DNA of 38,387 nucleotides from NCBI GenBank assembly GCA_947496375.1, contig CANMCY010000021.1, positions 1-38,387 of the forward strand. The letters run 5' to 3'. This document shows positions 1-7,158 of this stretch, in pieces. Positions within the stretch are counted from its first letter, which is position 1. Each line of letters starts with the position of its first letter. The notes beneath the pieces are model-generated. The model was not told the DNA's origin, ran no database searches, and saw only the letters and a list, made by a program, of their open reading frames with translations. Source of the DNA: Flavobacteriales bacterium (GTDB lineage Bacteria; Bacteroidota; Bacteroidia; NS11-12g; UBA955). A program made the translations under genes and the position numbers.

Positions 1-402
1 CAGCCAGTTATGACAACACCGCTTGACAAGTGGATTGCTCGTGGAGAAAATGGACATTACGTTATCAAGCGACTAAAAAACGCTGACCAAGTTTTGACAG
101 CCGAGACACTTCAAAAAATGAAACGAGAATGTGAAAAATTTAAGGGTAAAAACTACGACCTGACTTTTGAGTGGAGCGACGAGAAAATTTATTGCTCTGA
201 ACTAATTTGGAAAGTTTATCAACGTGCGACAGGAATTGAAATTGGCAAGCTTGAAAAACTTAGCGACTTTAATTTGACACACGAAGCAGTTAAGAAAAAA
301 ATGAAAGAACGTTATGGCGACAAAATCCCAACAGAAGAAATTGTAATTTCACCAACAGCAATTTTTAACAGCGACCTTTTAATGACAGTAAAATCAAATT
401 AG
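1..402 (+). CDS. YiiX/YebB-like permuted NlpC/P60 cysteine hydrolase, 5' truncated
   Basis: The reading frame is open to the first base (Q-P-V precede the first ATG at 10), so the true start lies outside the window. The visible part matches the C-terminal half of YiiX/YycO-type permuted papain-like hydrolases: TPLDKWI, then YVIKRL, then the YCSELIW motif, whose Cys is the expected nucleophile (residue 63 counted from the ATG at 10). The catalytic His would lie upstream, off the window. Family members are thought to cleave amide or ester bonds in cell-wall or lipid substrates; the substrate here is unknown. The gene is AT-rich and is followed after 3 bp by a small membrane-protein gene, probably cotranscribed. 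Family call fairly sure, function not. Confidence 0.75.
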   Translation, partial: QPVMTTPLDKWIARGENGHYVIKRLKNADQVLTAETLQKMKRECEKFKGKNYDLTFEWSDEKIYCSELIWKVYQRATGIEIGKLEKLSDFNLTHEAVKKKMKERYGDKIPTEEIVISPTAIFNSDLLMTVKSN

Positions 403-405
403 ATT

Positions 406-690
406 ATGAAAGGTATGGCAATGCGACTATCTGTTATTTTTTTAATTGTATCAATCTTAACCTTTCTATCACTTGTAAGTATGGGAGCAATTGACGAAGG
501 GACACAAGGAGATGGGATATTGGGTTCAATTATGTTTGCTTTTTCTAAGTTGTTTTACCTTTTTAGGTTTCCTACTCATACGTTTCTTTTTGATTATATG
601 GATGGCAGTAAATTTATTTGGGGACTATTAATTAACTGTTTATTTTGGACAATAGTCATACATTATACGATAAAATATTTAAGGAAATGA
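406..690 (+). CDS. small hydrophobic membrane protein, unknown
   Basis: A 94-residue protein I do not recognise. Hydrophobic stretches at about residues 6-25, 38-56 and 71-88 suggest two or three transmembrane helices, with a short polar loop around residues 29-36 (DEGTQGDG) and a basic C-terminus (KYLRK). The first ATG (406) is 3 bp after the hydrolase stop; a second ATG six codons later is equally possible. The adjacency suggests that it is translated with, and perhaps anchors or protects against, the preceding hydrolase, but that is inference. Base composition is AT-rich like its neighbour and unlike the housekeeping genes from 2.5 kb onward. Confidence 0.55.
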   Translation: MKGMAMRLSVIFLIVSILTFLSLVSMGAIDEGTQGDGILGSIMFAFSKLFYLFRFPTHTFLFDYMDGSKFIWGLLINCLFWTIVIHYTIKYLRK

Positions 691-699
691 ACAAAACTT

Positions 700-810
700 C
701 AGCAGGTAAGAGCATCTACCCGAAAGGCGGGGTTTTCCCGTTTGGACGGGACAAGCTGTGCTCCAAAGACAGTTTTGTGGTAAAAACCTCGCCCTTCGGC
801 TAGCTGCAGC
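700..810. repeat. multi-hairpin intergenic element, weakly attC-like
   Basis: Arms 720-736 and 783-799 are complementary at 15 of 17 positions plus one G-T wobble. Between them CCCGT (737-741) pairs with ACGGG (746-750), and CTG (756-758) with CAG (770-772). Outside them GGTA (705-708) pairs with TACC (717-720), and CAGC (700-703) with GCTG (803-806). The right side ends in CCCGTTAT. An imperfect folded unit of about 100 bp directly behind an AT-rich gene pair is how integron gene-cassette attC sites look, but the right end (GTTATTT) does not fit GTTRRRY and the left end has no RYYYAAC box. It could instead be a dispersed palindromic repeat or a terminator. No run of T follows it. Confidence 0.45.
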
Positions 811-878
811 CCGTTATTTCACTAAACTCATAATTCACACAAATACAAGCGGAATGAAAACCAGATTCATAAAATAAT

Positions 879-886
879 TATATTTG
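879..886 (+). promoter_or_regulatory. predicted -7 box TATATTTG of the lipoprotein gene
   Basis: Perfect match to the Bacteroidota TAnnTTTG box, 18 bp before the ATG at 905. No clear -33 TTG is visible upstream. The box covers the alternative TTG start at 884, which argues that translation begins at 905. Confidence 0.5.
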
Positions 887-904
887 TTTCAATATCCTAT
901 CATT

Positions 905-1654
905 ATGCCATATAAAACCCAACAATACCCAGCTTTTTTTATTTTCTGTTTGGCCTGCCTTTTTGCCGGTTGCAGCCAATCACCTAACCCGGAAGATCAA
1001 GTTAAGATGGGTGCTTTGTCTGAAATAGATACTTTTTATCTCGGCAACAGGCTTGTTCATGTTAAAAAATCCGATAAAAACACATTTGATAAATTACCTG
1101 GTTTTACTGAAAACTGGAATGCCCACAAAGAAGAAAAAAACAAACTAAAAAAAGATGCGAAATGGGTATATAGAAATTCAGATACATTGTTTTTTAACAT
1201 TGCAGGAAATAAAAAAGTTACCCTTGTAAATTCCTCAAATAATCAAAGTGATAATGCGGTAGTTTATCATTACGTCGGTGTAATTCCGGAACTAAATAAA
1301 TACCTGATTTACGCTACACTGTGGGAAGGTTTTAATTATGTAATGATTGATAAAGAAACCGGAGACACCACCATTACCATTGGTTTTCCAGTTGCTTCGC
1401 CAGACAAAAAATACTTTGTCTGTGGAAATTGTGATCTTATAGCAGGCTATACATTTAATGGTATTGAGTTGTATACCAATGAAAACAAACCTAAACAATT
1501 GGCAAGCAGAGAACTCAAAAATTGGGGAATTAATAATATTCGCTGGCTTGATAACAGCTCTCTGATTGTGAGTGCCTCTTTTTTTGACACTGCAAGTGTG
1601 AATTATCAAAGAACAGAATACTTGAAACTGCGCTGGAATGACAAGGCCAAATAA
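905..1654 (+). CDS. lipoprotein of unknown function
   Basis: A 249-residue protein with a signal peptide of about 22 residues ending in the lipobox LFAGC (lipidated Cys23), so it is exported and membrane-anchored. The mature part carries no motif I recognise; it is polar and beta-rich, with patterns such as TLWEGFNYVMIDKETGDT that recall beta-propeller-like or repeat-containing secreted proteins. The open frame extends upstream to a TTG at 884, but that codon lies inside the predicted -7 box, so ATG 905 is preferred. It stands alone between two structured intergenic elements. Function unknown. Confidence 0.65.
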   Translation: MPYKTQQYPAFFIFCLACLFAGCSQSPNPEDQVKMGALSEIDTFYLGNRLVHVKKSDKNTFDKLPGFTENWNAHKEEKNKLKKDAKWVYRNSDTLFFNIAGNKKVTLVNSSNNQSDNAVVYHYVGVIPELNKYLIYATLWEGFNYVMIDKETGDTTITIGFPVASPDKKYFVCGNCDLIAGYTFNGIELYTNENKPKQLASRELKNWGINNIRWLDNSSLIVSASFFDTASVNYQRTEYLKLRWNDKAK

Positions 1655-1681
1655 GATTCCCGTTGTCAGTTGCTCAAATTA

Positions 1682-1717
1682 TCTGCTGCCCGAAGTCTCA
1701 CGACTTCGGGCGGCAGA
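1682..1717. terminator. 16-bp stem palindrome, copy 1 (hairpin/REP-like)
   Basis: A 16-bp stem with one T-G wobble and the loop TCAC, built around CCCGAAGTC (1689-1697) and GACTTCGGG (1702-1710). It lies 27 bp after the lipoprotein stop and is positioned to stop transcription, although a T-rich tract appears only about 18 bp later (1733-1741). A shorter copy of the same core occurs at 2527-2546, so it may be a dispersed palindromic repeat rather than a simple terminator. Confidence 0.6.
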
Positions 1718-1805
1718 ATGGTTAAATTAAGTGATTTTTTTACTACCCTCTGGTCCAGGATTCAGGGATTATTATAAAGCAACCATAACCAAGCAGAAAA
1801 CAAAT

Positions 1806-1842
1806 TTGCAAAATACGTATCTTTTTATTATATTCGTACGTA
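1806..1842 (+). promoter_or_regulatory. predicted promoter and TACGTA operator sites of the toxin-antitoxin pair
   Basis: TTG at 1806-1808 and TATATTCG at 1829-1836 are separated by 20 bp, which fits TTG-N17-23-TAnnTTTG with one mismatch. The self-complementary hexamer TACGTA occurs at 1814-1819 and again at 1837-1842, 23 bp apart, one in the spacer and one at the likely transcription start. Two palindromes about two helical turns apart are what one would expect if the antitoxin represses its own operon. The operator role is inference. Confidence 0.45.
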
Positions 1843-1851
1843 CAATTGGCT

Positions 1852-2097
1852 ATGGATACTAAATTAACTTTAAAGCTAAACGAAGATATCATCGCGAAGG
1901 CAAAGGAATATGCAAAATCAAGAAAGACCAGTCTTTCAGATTTGATTGAAAACTATTTGCAAAAAATCACCTCAGACAAAAACAACAATAGAACAATTAC
2001 ACCGCTTGTGAAAAGTCTTTCAGGCGTTATCTCACTTCCAAAAGACGCTGATTATAAAGAAGACTATACCGATTATCTCATAAACAAATACAAATAG
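1852..2097 (+). CDS. DUF6364 family antitoxin
   Basis: An 81-residue protein beginning DTKLTLKLNEDIIAKAKEYA and continuing SRKTSLSDLIENYL, the pattern of DUF6364 proteins: a short N-terminal beta strand and two helices like a ribbon-helix-helix DNA-binding unit. The C-terminal part, about residues 40-81, is polar and would wrap the toxin. ATG 1852 is preferred over a TTG two codons upstream. The toxin's GTG start follows the stop codon without a gap, so the two are translationally coupled. It probably neutralises the PIN protein and represses the operon. Confidence 0.85.
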   Translation: MDTKLTLKLNEDIIAKAKEYAKSRKTSLSDLIENYLQKITSDKNNNRTITPLVKSLSGVISLPKDADYKEDYTDYLINKYK

Positions 2098-2511
2098 GTG
2101 GAAAAAGTATTTGTTGATTCTGACATTGTTCTGGATTTATTAAGCGCCAGACAGCCTCATTATAAATTCGCTGCTGAGCTATTCTCACTTGCCGACCAAA
2201 ATTCAATAAAAGTTTATATCTCCTCATTAACTTTTGCTAACGTTAATTATATTTTATCAAAACAACTTTCACCCGGACAAGCCAGAAAAATGCTTTTAAC
2301 ATTTAAAACCATAGTAAATGTGCTTGCGGTTAATGATAAAATTATTGAACTCGCATTACTTTCCAACTTTCAAGACTTTGAAGATGCGATTCAATACAAT
2401 ACAGCCATTGAAAATAGTATAACAACTTTATTGACGCGAAATCTCAAAGACTACAAAAAAGCAGAGATCACGATTCTTACTGCTCAACAATATCTTAAAG
2501 CAATAGAATAA
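2098..2511 (+). CDS. PIN-domain toxin (VapC-like ribonuclease)
   Basis: A 137-residue PIN-domain protein. Acidic residues expected to bind metal are visible: D8 and D13 in VDSDIVLDLL, the FEDAIQY motif around residue 100, and LTRNLKDY near residue 117. PIN toxins are Mg-dependent endoribonucleases, usually acting on tRNA or rRNA. The start is GTG at 2098, directly abutting the antitoxin stop, with no other plausible start in the region. Partner identity and order (antitoxin first) are those of a type II system. The RNA target cannot be told from sequence. Confidence 0.87.
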   Translation: MEKVFVDSDIVLDLLSARQPHYKFAAELFSLADQNSIKVYISSLTFANVNYILSKQLSPGQARKMLLTFKTIVNVLAVNDKIIELALLSNFQDFEDAIQYNTAIENSITTLLTRNLKDYKKAEITILTAQQYLKAIE

Positions 2512-2526
2512 AGCCTCGCTCGCCAC

Positions 2527-2546
2527 CCGAAGTCTCCCGACTTTGG
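2527..2546. repeat. short palindrome, copy 2 of the CCCGAAGTC element
   Basis: CCGAAGTC (2527-2534), loop TCCC, GACTTTGG (2539-2546): an 8-bp stem with one G-T pair, 15 bp after the toxin stop. Its core and loop length match copy 1 at 1682-1717, so the toxin-antitoxin pair sits between two versions of one palindrome. Confidence 0.6.
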
Positions 2547-2584
2547 ATAGCCCATTTCAAACTACTGATATTTTTTAAATACCC

Positions 2585-3028
2585 TCACCCGTTCAGCAAG
2601 GCCTTCACCTTTTCGCTGATGAGTTTGCCATCGGCCTTTCCGGCCATGGCCTTCATGGCCAAGGGCATTACCTTGCCCAGGTCTTTCATGCCCTCAGCAC
2701 CGGTTTCCGCCATAATGGCGCGGATGTTGGCCTCTATTTCGGCCTCGCCCAGCTGGGCAGGTAAGAAAGTTTCAATGATGAGCAGCTCCTCTTTTTCTTT
2801 ATCGGCCAAATCCTGGCGGCCTTCTTTTTCAAAAATCTCAATGCTGTCCTTGCGCTGTTTTGCCATTTTTTGCAGGGCTTTTATCCTGTCTTCATCGCTA
2901 ACAGTTCCACCCGCTGTGTCCAGCAGCAAAAACGCGCTTTTTATGTTTCTCAACGCCCTCAAACGGACTTCATCACGGGCTTTCATAGCCGTTTTTATGC
3001 CTTCATTGATTTGTTCTGCCAGGTTCAT
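2585..3028 (-). CDS. yqeY: GatB/YqeY domain protein
   Basis: A 147-residue protein consisting of one YqeY domain, the helical module also found at the C-terminus of GatB, where it binds tRNA. Recognisable stretches are MKARDEVRLRALRNIKSAF near the N-terminus, ETFLPAQL near residue 87 and LISEKVKALL at the end. Length is normal for the free-standing family (about 148). A perfect -7 box on the same strand (3033-3040) leaves only 4 bp before ATG 3028, predicting a leaderless or nearly leaderless mRNA. The cellular role of stand-alone YqeY is not settled. It is monocistronic here. Confidence 0.92.
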   Translation of the reverse strand: MNLAEQINEGIKTAMKARDEVRLRALRNIKSAFLLLDTAGGTVSDEDRIKALQKMAKQRKDSIEIFEKEGRQDLADKEKEELLIIETFLPAQLGEAEIEANIRAIMAETGAEGMKDLGKVMPLAMKAMAGKADGKLISEKVKALLNG

Positions 3029-3032
3029 ACCG

Positions 3033-3040
3033 CAAATTTA
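3033..3040 (-). promoter_or_regulatory. predicted -7 box TAAATTTG of yqeY
   Basis: Perfect TAnnTTTG on the minus strand, 4 bp before the yqeY start codon. No obvious TTG at -33. Confidence 0.5.
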
Positions 3041-3137
3041 ACATAGATTTGCCGAATACCGCCCCGGCACTGTTCATGCTAAATTGTAAAAACACACAAT
3101 ACACATAAATTACATCAACTTTTACGTTACTACATAA

Positions 3138-3359
3138 ATGCGCTACATGAAACTGCTGATATCATCATTGATTTTGCTTCCCATACTGCAGGGCTGTGGC
3201 GTTTATAATTATCACAAAGCCCGTAAGCTTAAGGAAGAACTCACGCTGGAACAAAAAAGAAATTCACGATTAATAAAAAAACGGGACGATGAATATTCCA
3301 AACTCCAGGTTTTAAAAGACAGTATTCGTTTTTACAAAGATTTTTTTAAAACTAAATAA
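3138..3359 (+). CDS. small coiled-coil lipoprotein
   Basis: A 73-residue protein with a lipoprotein signal ending in ILQGC (Cys20 from this start, Cys17 if translation begins at the ATG three codons later). The mature part is a charged helix of about 50 residues (KARKLKEELTLEQKRNSRL and onward), likely a short coiled coil. It lies 2 bp before the CAP-domain lipoprotein, whose N-terminal region is also a predicted coiled coil, so the two may pair at the membrane. That partnership is inference. No family recognised. Confidence 0.6.
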   Translation: MRYMKLLISSLILLPILQGCGVYNYHKARKLKEELTLEQKRNSRLIKKRDDEYSKLQVLKDSIRFYKDFFKTK

Positions 3360-3361
3360 CC

Positions 3362-4111
3362 ATGAGGATATTTTTTTTTATAGCTAATATTATGTTGATG
3401 TTTACACATTGTGTAAGCAGGCAGGAATTGGCATCTATTCAACAACAGGTAGCTGAAATAAAAGATGAAAATTATTCGGTTAAAACAGAAACCAAAGGAT
3501 ATATCGATTCTCAAAAAATACTAAAAGATACTTTAAATAAATTAAAATCAAACATTTCTAGGGTATCCTACAAAAAAAAGACTGAGGTTTTTCAGCAACA
3601 TTTCATTTCTGATTCCATGAAAATAGAGCGCTGCTCGTTTGCAACCCGCGATGAAAAAGATACGTATCATTATTTGAATTATGCCAGAACCAAACCCCGT
3701 GAATTCTGCGAAAAATTTGTAATCCCCTACTGGGATAAAAAAAACAGCTACCACAATTCCCTGGTAAAAACCATGATGAAAATGGAACCGGTGAACCCCA
3801 TTTTCCCTGATTTTCAATGCTATCAGTCGGCCTGGTGCCATGCACTCAAATCCGGCAAAACCGGCTACACGGGTCATGCACGCAACATTGACCCCAAAAC
3901 CAGAAGCAAATGCAACAGCCATTTCATGGGAGAATGCTGTTCTTACGGTCATGAAACCGGGCTTGGCATTATCCTGCAACTTTTGATAGATGATGGCGTC
4001 CCCAGCCTGGGTCACCGCAAAATCTGCCTTTCACCCGGTTATTCGGTGGTTGGCATATCCATTCAGCCACACAGCGTATGGGACTATAACTGCGTGCTGG
4101 ACTTTATGTGA
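3362..4111 (+). CDS. CAP (SCP/PR-1) domain lipoprotein
   Basis: A 249-residue protein with a lipoprotein-like N-terminus (MLMFTHC, Cys17), a coiled-coil stretch at about residues 20-65, and a C-terminal CAP domain at about 95-249. CAP hallmarks are YHYLNYARTKPREFCEKF (first helix), GHARNID, the GECCSYG segment, LLIDDGVPSLGHR and the terminal WDYNCVLDF. CAP domains are compact extracellular folds; bacterial versions bind small lipids or act in the envelope, and catalysis is rarely shown. There is a 2-bp gap from the preceding small lipoprotein. The gene lacks an obvious terminator and pheT starts 46 bp later. Confidence 0.75.
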   Translation: MRIFFFIANIMLMFTHCVSRQELASIQQQVAEIKDENYSVKTETKGYIDSQKILKDTLNKLKSNISRVSYKKKTEVFQQHFISDSMKIERCSFATRDEKDTYHYLNYARTKPREFCEKFVIPYWDKKNSYHNSLVKTMMKMEPVNPIFPDFQCYQSAWCHALKSGKTGYTGHARNIDPKTRSKCNSHFMGECCSYGHETGLGIILQLLIDDGVPSLGHRKICLSPGYSVVGISIQPHSVWDYNCVLDFM

Positions 4112-4143
4112 TGCACACCTTTTACAACATGCCGCTCTGTTAC

Positions 4144-4151
4144 TATCTTTG
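4144..4151 (+). promoter_or_regulatory. predicted -7 box TATCTTTG of pheT
   Basis: Perfect TAnnTTTG followed by CA, with only 6 bp to the pheT ATG at 4158. The transcript would start at or just before the start codon. No convincing -33 TTG. Confidence 0.6.
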
Positions 4152-4157
4152 CAAACA

Positions 4158-6491
4158 ATGCGCATTTCCTATTCATGGCTGAGCGATTTTCTGGGCAATA
4201 ACCTTTCTGCTGCCGACATAGCAGAGCGACTGAGCGTATCAGGACTGGAAGTGGAACACATTGAAAACACAGATTCCATACCCGGCGGATTGCGTGGATT
4301 TGTGATTGGGCATGTGCTCACCTGCGAAAAACACCCCAACGCAGACAAGCTGCACGTTACCACCGTTGACATAGGAACAGGCGAAGCCCAGCCCATTGTT
4401 TGCGGCGCTCCCAACGTGGCCGCCGGACAAAAAGTAATCGTGGCGCTGCCGGGAACGGAAGTGACCGTGCCCGGTAAAGGCACTTTTACCATTGGAGAAG
4501 CCAAAATACGAGGCGAAATCAGCCGCGGCATGATTTGCGCCGATGATGAGTGCGGATTGGGTAGTTCGCATGACGGCATTCGCGTGTTGCCCGCAGTTGC
4601 GCCCACAGGCATGCCTGCAGCCCAATATTTCAAGGTAGCTTCGGATACCGTTCTGGAAATAGGCCTTACCGCAAACCGTGGTGATGCCGCATCGCACCTG
4701 GGTGTGGCCAGGGATGTGGCTGCCCTTTACAACAAAAAAATCCAACTGCCAACCGGGGCAAATTTTACCGGTCCTGCAGCCAAAATCCATATAGAAATTA
4801 CCGATGCCGACCTCTGCAAGCGGTACGTAGCACTGGAAATTTCAGGCATTCAGGTGGTGCCTTCGCCCGAATGGATGCAAAACCGCCTGCGCAGCATTGG
4901 CATTGAGCCCATCAATCATGTAGTGGATTGTACCAACTATGTGCTGCACGAAATGGGACAACCCCTCCACGCATTTGATTTACATGCCCTCAAAGGCAAT
5001 CAAATTCATGTGCGCATGGCAAAACAGGGAGAAACCCTTGTTACGCTTGACAAACAATCCCGGAACCTGACAGACAATGACCTGGTTATTGCCGATGCAT
5101 CGGGTCCTGTGGCCCTTGCCGGTGTTTTTGGCGGACTGGAAAGCGGTGTAAACAACCAAACCATTGACATACTGCTGGAAAGTGCCTGTTTTCACCCGGG
5201 AAAGGTTAGAAAAACAGCCAGAAAGCATGTGTTGAATACCGATGCCTCTTTCCGCTTCGAACGGGGTACTGACGTGGAAATGTGTCTGAAAGCCGCACTG
5301 CGCGCCGCTGCCCTCATCATGGAAACCGCAGGTGGCAGCATCACCGGCCTAACCGACGTATATCCTACTCCCTTTGAGCCCCTGCAGCTGACGCTGGATC
5401 AAAACAAACTACGCAGCTTTGCCGGCGTAGATATTGACAATGCTACCTGCTCACAGATTCTTACGGATCTGGGCTTTACGGTAACTACCCTTCCAAATGA
5501 TGTACTGCAGGTGGGCGTTCCCTCCTGGCGCAACGATGTTGAGCAGCCGGTAGATCTGATTGAGGAAATCATGCGCATTTACGGATTCGACCAGGTTCCG
5601 CTAAAAGGTAACATGCAGGTTTCGCTGGGTGGGTTCGAGGGCAATCAGAACCGTGTGATGAAAAGCCGGGCAGGTAAAGCCCTACAGGCACATGGATTCT
5701 ATGAAATCATTAACAATAGTCTGGGTTCAGAAAACACCCATCGTCCGTTTTCTGAGCAACTAACCACGCTGAGCAACCCGCTGAGCAACGATATGGCCGT
5801 TATGAGGGCCTCTTTGCTGCCGGGGATGCTACAGGCCGCTCAATACAACCGCAACCGCAAAAATACGGCTGTAAAATTCTATGAATTTGGCCGCGTTTAT
5901 CGCACTTCCAAAGGCGCATTTGAGGAAACTGAAATGCTGGGTCTGCTGATGATGGGTAACGACAGCAGTGAAAGCTGGCGCAAAAAATCAGTGCGACTGG
6001 ATTATTATCACCTGAAAGAAACAGTGGCAGTGGTGCAGCAAAGTCTGCGAATCACTGTAACGCATGACGGATGGAAACTTCAGCAGGTAGACCCCGGGAT
6101 ACTCAGGGAATATGACCTGGACGGCGATGTGTGGTATGCAGAAATTGCATGGGATGCGCTGAAGGCAGGTATCAAAACCGGCGGATTTAAAGTGGTTGAA
6201 CCACCCCGATTCCCCAGAATGCGCAGGGATTTGAGTCTGGTAGTGGACAGCAGTGTCCCTTACGCTGAGCTGGAAAAAATAGCCGTTTCACAAAATATTG
6301 CTATCTTGCAGGAAATGAATGTGTTTGATGTGTTTGAAGGTAAACCCCTGGAGGCAGGCAAAAAAGCCATCGCCATTTCATTTATGCTGGGTGTAGCAGA
6401 CAGAACCCTCACCGACACAGAGGCCGATGCTGCCCTGAATGCCTTGATGAATGCGTTTGAAAGCCGCGCCGGAGCGCACATCAGAAAATAA
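4158..6491 (+). CDS. pheT: phenylalanyl-tRNA synthetase beta subunit
   Basis: A 777-residue PheT, close to the usual 790-800. It starts MRISYSWLSDFL, the canonical N-terminus; the open frame runs upstream to 3990 but that stretch overlaps the CAP gene and is not family sequence. Domains: tRNA-binding EMAP-like fold at about 40-155 (HPNADKLHVTTVDIG), B3/4 editing domain at about 210-390, B5 at about 400-475, the core catalytic-like domain (WRNDVEQPVDLIEEIMRIYGFD onward), and a C-terminal FDX-ACB anticodon-binding domain (FPRMRRDLSLVVD to the end). With PheS, which is not in this window, it charges tRNA-Phe. It begins a probable operon with the coiled-coil gene, zapA and rny. Confidence 0.97.
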   Translation: MRISYSWLSDFLGNNLSAADIAERLSVSGLEVEHIENTDSIPGGLRGFVIGHVLTCEKHPNADKLHVTTVDIGTGEAQPIVCGAPNVAAGQKVIVALPGTEVTVPGKGTFTIGEAKIRGEISRGMICADDECGLGSSHDGIRVLPAVAPTGMPAAQYFKVASDTVLEIGLTANRGDAASHLGVARDVAALYNKKIQLPTGANFTGPAAKIHIEITDADLCKRYVALEISGIQVVPSPEWMQNRLRSIGIEPINHVVDCTNYVLHEMGQPLHAFDLHALKGNQIHVRMAKQGETLVTLDKQSRNLTDNDLVIADASGPVALAGVFGGLESGVNNQTIDILLESACFHPGKVRKTARKHVLNTDASFRFERGTDVEMCLKAALRAAALIMETAGGSITGLTDVYPTPFEPLQLTLDQNKLRSFAGVDIDNATCSQILTDLGFTVTTLPNDVLQVGVPSWRNDVEQPVDLIEEIMRIYGFDQVPLKGNMQVSLGGFEGNQNRVMKSRAGKALQAHGFYEIINNSLGSENTHRPFSEQLTTLSNPLSNDMAVMRASLLPGMLQAAQYNRNRKNTAVKFYEFGRVYRTSKGAFEETEMLGLLMMGNDSSESWRKKSVRLDYYHLKETVAVVQQSLRITVTHDGWKLQQVDPGILREYDLDGDVWYAEIAWDALKAGIKTGGFKVVEPPRFPRMRRDLSLVVDSSVPYAELEKIAVSQNIAILQEMNVFDVFEGKPLEAGKKAIAISFMLGVADRTLTDTEADAALNALMNAFESRAGAHIRK

Positions 6492-6494
6492 GCC

Positions 6495-6785
6495 ATGCAA
6501 AATCTCACAGGAAGACTCTCTGAAATTCGCATAAAGGTTGAAAACCTATTGCAGGAAAACCGATTGCTAAAAAATGAGAATGAATCTATGCGAGACCGCA
6601 TTGAAGGGCTGGAAAGAACCGTGGAATTGCAAAAAAATACCTTGTCGGAGCTTACAGAACAAAATAAATTGATTAAACTTGCAAAGAATTTAACCCCGGA
6701 AGATTCCGATACCGAAGAAATGAAAAACAAGGTAAACGAGTTGATACGGGAAATTGACAGGTGTATTGATCTGTTAAACGAATAA
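6495..6785 (+). CDS. small coiled-coil protein between pheT and zapA
   Basis: A 96-residue, almost entirely helical protein with heptad patterns from about residue 7 to 62 (VENLLQENRLLKNENESM) and a short acidic tail helix. It starts 3 bp after pheT and is followed 9 bp later by zapA. Size and shape recall ZapB, the coiled-coil partner of ZapA at the division ring in Enterobacteria, but I see no sequence evidence for homology. A division role is inferred only from its place next to zapA. Confidence 0.7.
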   Translation: MQNLTGRLSEIRIKVENLLQENRLLKNENESMRDRIEGLERTVELQKNTLSELTEQNKLIKLAKNLTPEDSDTEEMKNKVNELIREIDRCIDLLNE

Positions 6786-6794
6786 AACGTAAGC

Positions 6795-7082
6795 GTGCGA
6801 CCTGAAGAAAAAATTCCAGTGCGTGTGGCCATAGCAGGAAAAGTCCTGCCGCTAAGGGTGGCTCCACGAGATGAAGAATTTGTAAAAACAGCCGCACGGA
6901 TGCTGAATAATCGCATGGAAGACTTCAGGGCCTTTCATGCAGGAGACGAAACCGACCGCCTGGCATGGGCGGCACTGGACTTTACCGGAGACCTGCTGCG
7001 CCTAAGAGCGGAAAGACAGGAAGAAAATCCGGCGTGGGAACAGGATTTGCAACAAATTGAGCAACTGTTGCAAGGGTATTGA
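6795..7082 (+). CDS. zapA: cell division protein ZapA
   Basis: A 95-residue protein with the ZapA layout: N-terminal globular part (IPVRVAIAGKVLPLRV, matching the family's short beta strands) and a C-terminal helix ending in EQDLQQIEQLL. ZapA binds FtsZ and bundles its filaments at the Z ring. The start is GTG at 6795; no in-frame ATG lies between the preceding stop and the conserved region. Its position between pheT and rny is seen in other Bacteroidota. Family members are short and divergent, hence some caution. Confidence 0.85.
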   Translation: MRPEEKIPVRVAIAGKVLPLRVAPRDEEFVKTAARMLNNRMEDFRAFHAGDETDRLAWAALDFTGDLLRLRAERQEENPAWEQDLQQIEQLLQGY

Positions 7083-7158
7083 TCTTAACATCCGTTTTAT
7101 CTGATTAGCGCGTTCGATTCACCTTCACCAAAACAAAAAAAGAAGGAGAAAAAAACAC

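Noticed and set aside
2619-3041. 140-residue plus-strand ORF opposite yqeY
   Set aside because: Ser-rich antisense shadow with no motif; yqeY on the other strand is a clear family match.
3548-4015. 155-residue minus-strand ORF opposite the CAP gene
   Set aside because: Shadow of a gene with recognisable CAP motifs; no promoter or homology.
3990-4157. N-terminal extension of pheT
   Set aside because: Overlaps the CAP gene in another frame and crosses the predicted pheT promoter; the PheT family begins at MRISYSWL (4158).
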